Shown: piece after piece, positions 60,091 to 64,000 of the stretch
Layout of the letters: each line of letters opens with the position of its first letter
How positions within the stretch are numbered: the stretch's first letter is position 1
DNA from: Phycisphaerae bacterium
Lineage (GTDB): Bacteria > Planctomycetota > Phycisphaerae > UBA1845 > UTPLA1
Length of the DNA stretch: 64,000 nucleotides
NCBI GenBank assembly: GCA_019636475.1
Contig: JAHBXN010000003.1
Location: 434,001-498,000, forward strand
Direction: 5' to 3'
The notes under the pieces: generated by a model
What the model was told of the DNA's origin: nothing
Seen by the model: the letters and a program-made list of their open reading frames with translations, nothing else
Database searches by the model: none
Program-made: the position numbers and the translations under genes

Positions 60091-62328
60091 TTACCGCGCG
60101 CCGGCCGGCGCGGGCTGACGAACGCCCTTGACCTTGGAAGAGTTGGTGGACGGACCCGGCGCGGGCTTTTTCGAACCGGTCGTCGAACCGACATTGAATG
60201 CGCCAACCAGTTCCTTCAATTGCAGGGCCTGTCCGGACAATTCCTCGGACGAGCCCGCCATTTCCTCGGCGGCGGACGCATTGTTTTCTGTCACCGACGC
60301 AACGTTCTCAATGGCAACCTTCACTTCGTTGGCGGTCGACGCTTGCTCGCCCGTGGCATTGGCAATCTGAGCGATGCCGTTGGCTGTCTCGGCGACACCT
60401 TCAATGATCTTCTTGAGCGCCTCGCCGGTCTGTTCGCTGAGCGACGCGCCCTCTTTCACGCGCTGAGTCGATTCCTTGATGAGTGTCGTGATTTCCTTTG
60501 CGGCCTGACTCGACCGTTCCGCCAGCTTTCGCACTTCATCGGCAACGACCGCAAAACCCAGGCCATGCTCGCCGGCGCGGGCAGCTTCGATTGCCGCGTT
60601 GAGAGCAAGGAGGTTGGTCTGTGCGGCAATCTCGCTGATGACACCGATGATCTCTGCAATCTGCTCGGCGGACTTGTCGATCAGCTTCATGGCCTCGATG
60701 TTTTTCTGAACCGCCGCGCCCCCGTCTTCCGCACGCGTGCTCGTCTGCTTTGCGACGTCGTTGGCGTTTTTCGCGTTATCGGCGACGGTCTGGATCATCT
60801 TGTTCAGCGCCTGGATCGATGCTGACATCTGCTCAACATTCGCCGACTGGGTCTGCGCTCCATCGGACAACGAGGTCGAGCCTTCGGCCACGACACGAGC
60901 GCCTTCCGTGAATTGCTCCGCTGATTCGGCGATCTGAACGATGATGTCGCGCAGTGAGCTGATCATGCGCTGCAGGCCTTCACCGAGCTGGCCGACCGGA
61001 TCCTCGCCGGAGACGGTGATCTCGGTGGTCAGATCGCCGGCAGCCGCCGACTGAACGCTGGTGAGGAGTTCGTCGACTTTCGCCCGCAGTTCCATGGCAT
61101 TTCGTTCGTTCTCCTCAGTCAGGCGCTTCTGCTCGGCTTCCATTGCCAATTTGGCTGTGATGTTCTCCCATGTGACCATGGGGCCAAGGTAATCGCCGTT
61201 TGCGTTGTAAATCGCGCTCACAAGCAGATCGAGTTTCTGTTCGCCGAGAGAAATTACTGCGCGATGAGGGAAAGCCTTGGGATTGGACAGGATGTTTCGC
61301 TGATGCGCGGGATTCTTGTGGAAGACGTCGACGTTCGCTCCGACGATCTTGTCAATCGGAATCGGCAGCAGGTGCTTGATCGGCTCGAGCGCCTTGACCG
61401 TCGCCGGATTAACATAGGTGATGGTGAGATCCTTGTCGGCCAGCATGATATTAATCGGCGCGTTGGTAATCATCGCGGCCATCTTCTGGGCCTCGAATTC
61501 CGACAGCTTCTTGGAGGTCACGTCCATCGCATACTTCACGACTTTGCAGACCTTGCCGTTCTGGTCGAAGATGGGGTTGTAGGATGCCTGGATCCATACG
61601 ACCTTGCCGCCCTTGCCGAGGCGCTTGAAATCGCCTGAGAAATACTTGCCACGAGCAAGCGTCGGCCAGAACTCGGCATACTCCGCGCTGCCGGCATAAG
61701 TCGGCTCAACGAACATCCGGTGGTGCTTGCCCTTGATCTCGTCCAGCGAGTATCCGAGCGTCTTCAGGAAATTCTCATTGGCGGTAATAATTGTGCCATC
61801 GAGTTCGAATTCGATGATGGCCTGCGTCAGATCCAGGGCTTTCATCTGACTCGAGTAATCGTTGAACTTCTCCTTGAGTCCGAAATCCTCCGTGGCGTCT
61901 TCCCAGGTCACGACGTAGCCGGCAACCTCGCCGGATTCATCGCGGAACACGTTGGTCTCGAGCGATAGCGTGGTGGCGCCCAGCTTGACGTCGGTCTTGA
62001 CGGGAAAACCGCGGGGATTCGAGAGCTGCTTCTGGTATTCTCTGGCTCGGTCGCCGTGCAGGCGATCGAGTGAGGCGCCGATGATCTCGGTCACAGACAA
62101 ACCGAGTTCCTTCTCGAAGGTTTCTTCGATGCTGCGGAACGAGGATTCCGACCGCTCGTTCATGTAGATCAGCTTTCGATCGGCGTCGGCCACGAGCACA
62201 TTGGCGCCGAGGCCGTCCACCACCGCTTGAATGCGCGTGAAGGCGGTCGACATGTCGCCGCATCCCGTCACGAAACCTGAAAACCGATTCTTGATCCCGC
62301 CCGTTGTCTTGCTCTTATCAGATGCCAT
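60091..62328 (-). CDS. soluble methyl-accepting chemotaxis protein with three PAS domains
   Basis: A 745-residue receptor from the ATG at 62328. No transmembrane segment is visible, so it is probably cytoplasmic. Three PAS-like domains lie in about residues 25-145, 160-285 and 290-405, followed by a HAMP-like linker ([17 protein letters not shown]) and the MCP signalling hairpin with the tip [21 protein letters not shown] domains often bind haem or flavin and sense redox or oxygen. The C-terminal tail is Pro/Ser-rich with no NWETF pentapeptide. It is the only receptor in the operon. Confidence 0.92.
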   Translation of the reverse strand: MASDKSKTTGGIKNRFSGFVTGCGDMSTAFTRIQAVVDGLGANVLVADADRKLIYMNERSESSFRSIEETFEKELGLSVTEIIGASLDRLHGDRAREYQKQLSNPRGFPVKTDVKLGATTLSLETNVFRDESGEVAGYVVTWEDATEDFGLKEKFNDYSSQMKALDLTQAIIEFELDGTIITANENFLKTLGYSLDEIKGKHHRMFVEPTYAGSAEYAEFWPTLARGKYFSGDFKRLGKGGKVVWIQASYNPIFDQNGKVCKVVKYAMDVTSKKLSEFEAQKMAAMITNAPINIMLADKDLTITYVNPATVKALEPIKHLLPIPIDKIVGANVDVFHKNPAHQRNILSNPKAFPHRAVISLGEQKLDLLVSAIYNANGDYLGPMVTWENITAKLAMEAEQKRLTEENERNAMELRAKVDELLTSVQSAAAGDLTTEITVSGEDPVGQLGEGLQRMISSLRDIIVQIAESAEQFTEGARVVAEGSTSLSDGAQTQSANVEQMSASIQALNKMIQTVADNAKNANDVAKQTSTRAEDGGAAVQKNIEAMKLIDKSAEQIAEIIGVISEIAAQTNLLALNAAIEAARAGEHGLGFAVVADEVRKLAERSSQAAKEITTLIKESTQRVKEGASLSEQTGEALKKIIEGVAETANGIAQIANATGEQASTANEVKVAIENVASVTENNASAAEEMAGSSEELSGQALQLKELVGAFNVGSTTGSKKPAPGPSTNSSKVKGVRQPAPAGAR

Positions 62329-62411
62329 GTTGACGCCTCGTTTATTCGTGCCCGTGTTGAACAATCGACTATTCATGAACAACCCGACCGAGTCGGGCTG
62401 AAACCCGCCTG

Positions 62412-62993
62412 TTACTGACCCGCTTTGCCGGCCGCCTTATCAATCTGAGCATCGTCTTCGCGCGTCAGGATCGCGTGAATGTCGAGAAGAATCAGCAGCT
62501 TGGATTCGAACTTGATTAATCCCTTGATGTAAGCGTGATCGATGCCCGCAATACTCGACGGAGCCGGCTCGAGCTGCTCCGCCCCGATCCGCAGCACCTC
62601 GTTGACGGCATCGACGACGATCCCCATCGTCTTGTCTCCGACGTTGACCACGATGATTCGGGTGTGTTCATCGGATTGACCGCGCGGCAGACCGAATCGG
62701 GTCCGAAGGTCTACGATCGGAATCACGTGACCGCGCAGATTGATGAGCCCGCGAATATAGTCCGGCACCTCGGGCATCTTGGTGATGTGGCCGAGCAGGA
62801 TGATCTCCTGCACGCGCATGATGTCCACCCCGTACTCTTCGTTGCCAATCCTGAAACCGACGATCTGCGTGGTTCCTGCCCCGTTCCCATTGGAGGCGTT
62901 CGCGGACGAGCCGGAAATCGCCGCATCCGTCGGTCCGATGGATTTGTCTGATTGAGGTACTTTCTGCTTCGGTTCGGCCAGTGCGGTTGACAT
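62412..62993 (-). CDS. cheW: chemotaxis coupling protein CheW
   Basis: Scaffold joining receptors to CheA. From the ATG at 62993 the protein has 193 residues. An extra N-terminal tail of about 40 residues (Ser/Asn/Gly-rich) precedes the CheW core: [41 protein letters not shown] and [20 protein letters not shown] lies upstream of the ATG. It is first in the operon. A six-base inverted repeat (GACTCA/TGAGTC) lies 150 nt upstream. Confidence 0.95.
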   Translation of the reverse strand: MSTALAEPKQKVPQSDKSIGPTDAAISGSSANASNGNGAGTTQIVGFRIGNEEYGVDIMRVQEIILLGHITKMPEVPDYIRGLINLRGHVIPIVDLRTRFGLPRGQSDEHTRIIVVNVGDKTMGIVVDAVNEVLRIGAEQLEPAPSSIAGIDHAYIKGLIKFESKLLILLDIHAILTREDDAQIDKAAGKAGQ

Positions 62994-63569
62994 GCTGACG
63001 GCTCCTGCGATGAACGCCAACGAATCACTTCCGGGCCGATCCAGTGTCGATCGACCACGGCTGTTCATCGCTTCATCGTTTCACGGACCGCCGCGCTTTA
63101 TAACGAAACATGGAATAGTTCATTATTTGGCGATTGCGGATTTAGACTCAGTGCGTTGAGTCAATCGTTGTTGATTCAAGTCCAATGAAACAGGAATCGG
63201 GACCAGGTAATTTCTGCCGCCCAGACGACACGCGTCCGTCGTTTGCCAAGAATCGGACCGCCCGTCGCGCCGGTGCGGCAAAGTAAGAACATCGTCGAAG
63301 CTCAAGCGTGCCTATCAAGCGGCGTCCCGCGATCAATTCCGCCCTGCGACAGTCGGATAACATCGCGTGCTTGAGCCCATATCGCCTTGATCCCCCACCC
63401 AAGCTGTCGTCCGATTTGATTAGCCTGAGGCACATCGACTCAAGCCATCGATTTCCCGGCTGGAATTCCGCCGTTCGCCGTTGCGCTTGCTTTCAGCGCG
63501 GGCCGCATCAGAATAGGGAAATATCCTCTGATTACAGAGGCGTCATGAACGCTTGTCAGGAGCACAAAG
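62994..63569. other. divergent intergenic region, che operon/ompH-like gene
   Basis: About 575 nt without a supportable gene; it should hold promoters for both sides. The perfect inverted repeat GACTCA-GTGCGT-TGAGTC at 63145-63162 is a candidate operator. I found no convincing sigma-70, sigma-28 or sigma-54 promoter. Confidence 0.4.
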
Positions 63570-64000
63570 ATGTCGAAATCGAATTCCACGGCCTTGTTTG
63601 TGGTGATCGTCTTGACCGGGGTGTCCGCATGGGCCGCCCAAACCCTTGGCGGACCGGAGGATCAGCCATCTGCCGCAACAACCGCCGGTCCGGTCGCGAT
63701 CGTTGACTTCGTTCGCATCTTTAACGAATGCGAGCAGATCCGAGACCTGAACGAAGTCCTTCGAAAACAGGAGGTAGACGTTCAGACCGAGGCCAAAACA
63801 CGGCAAAAGGTCATCGAGGATAAGCAAATAGAGTTAAGCGCCTTCCAGCCCGGCACGCCAGACTTTCATCAGCGGCGCCGGGACCTGATCCGGCTCGGCA
63901 CGGAGGCGAATGTCTGGCTGAAAGTGAAAGAGCAGGACCTCGAAGCCCAGAAGTTCGATTGGACAAAAATCGTGTATGAAAAGGCGTCGAAAATCGTCGG
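63570..64000 (+). CDS. OmpH/Skp-family periplasmic chaperone (partial)
   Basis: The ATG at 63570 has CAGGAG 8 nt upstream. The visible 143 residues have a signal peptide (MSKSNSTALFVVIVLTGVSA, cleavage near AWA-AQ), then the OmpH-type start VAIVDFVRIFNE and a long charged helix of coiled-coil type (LNEVLRKQEVDVQTEAKTRQ region). Skp-like chaperones hold unfolded outer-membrane proteins in the periplasm. The gene runs past the window end. Low sequence conservation of the family keeps the assignment moderate. Confidence 0.72.
   Translation, partial: MSKSNSTALFVVIVLTGVSAWAAQTLGGPEDQPSAATTAGPVAIVDFVRIFNECEQIRDLNEVLRKQEVDVQTEAKTRQKVIEDKQIELSAFQPGTPDFHQRRRDLIRLGTEANVWLKVKEQDLEAQKFDWTKIVYEKASKIV

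Noticed and set aside
1-64000. CRISPR array, insertion sequence, prophage, integrase or rRNA
   Set aside because: No regularly spaced repeats, transposase or integrase motifs, phage structural genes or rRNA core sequences were seen while reading both strands.

Overview
The window most likely comes from a Planctomycetota chromosome, probably Phycisphaerae-like. This is inferred from family content; no rRNA is present. The pointers are PEP-CTERM secreted proteins, a dockerin-bearing surface protein, choice-of-anchor M proteins, several type II pseudopilin-like proteins of the H-X9-DG kind, a long isoleucyl-tRNA synthetase, a metal-efflux RND pump carrying an extra membrane insert, high G+C, and many starts without a clear Shine-Dalgarno (SD) sequence. 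It is ordinary gene-dense chromosome. I see no phage, insertion sequence, CRISPR array or integrase.

Layout. 1-8.4 kb: MATE exporter, GNAT acetyltransferase, ileS, a methyltransferase, an alpha/beta hydrolase and purN, all on the + strand. 8.4-10.4 kb: a second alpha/beta hydrolase, rpsI and rplM on the - strand, with a good sigma-70 promoter before rplM and a terminator after rpsI. 10.6-12.9 kb: an SRPBCC protein divergent from a DNA photolyase. 13-22.2 kb: a PEP-CTERM protein, then a copper/silver-type tripartite efflux operon (cusC-cusB-cusA order) preceded by a Cys-rich secreted protein. 22.4-24.6 kb: tRNA-Tyr, pgsA, uppP and a Gly/Tyr-rich secreted protein. 24.8-32.3 kb: two tiny hydrophobic ORFs, each behind a 7-bp hairpin, plus a membrane glycosyltransferase, a MoxR/magnesium-chelatase-type ATPase and a 1061-residue exported orphan. 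32.3-38.8 kb: a pseudopilin coupled to a possible papain-like exported protein, fumC, fliM and three envelope proteins of unknown role.

38.8-42.1 kb holds the most unusual locus. It has two choice-of-anchor M proteins with different anchoring modules (dockerin and PEP-CTERM), an H-X9-DG pseudopilin and a small His/Cys-rich membrane protein, all on the - strand. I read it as a candidate cell-surface metal-handling set. 42.3-52.5 kb: a NUDIX protein followed by an exopolysaccharide locus (heparinase II/III-like lyase, degenerate sugar nucleotidyltransferase, Wzz/BY-kinase, a three-part nucleotidyltransferase/hexapeptide/phosphoglycosyltransferase fusion) and an MFS transporter.

52.6-63.0 kb is a complete - strand chemotaxis operon: cheW, a soluble triple-PAS receptor, cheR, cheA with two HPt domains, a tandem double CheC, cheD, cheY and cheB. 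Several junctions overlap. The window ends inside an OmpH/Skp-like chaperone gene on the + strand. All function calls are from motif reading and family knowledge, without database searches.
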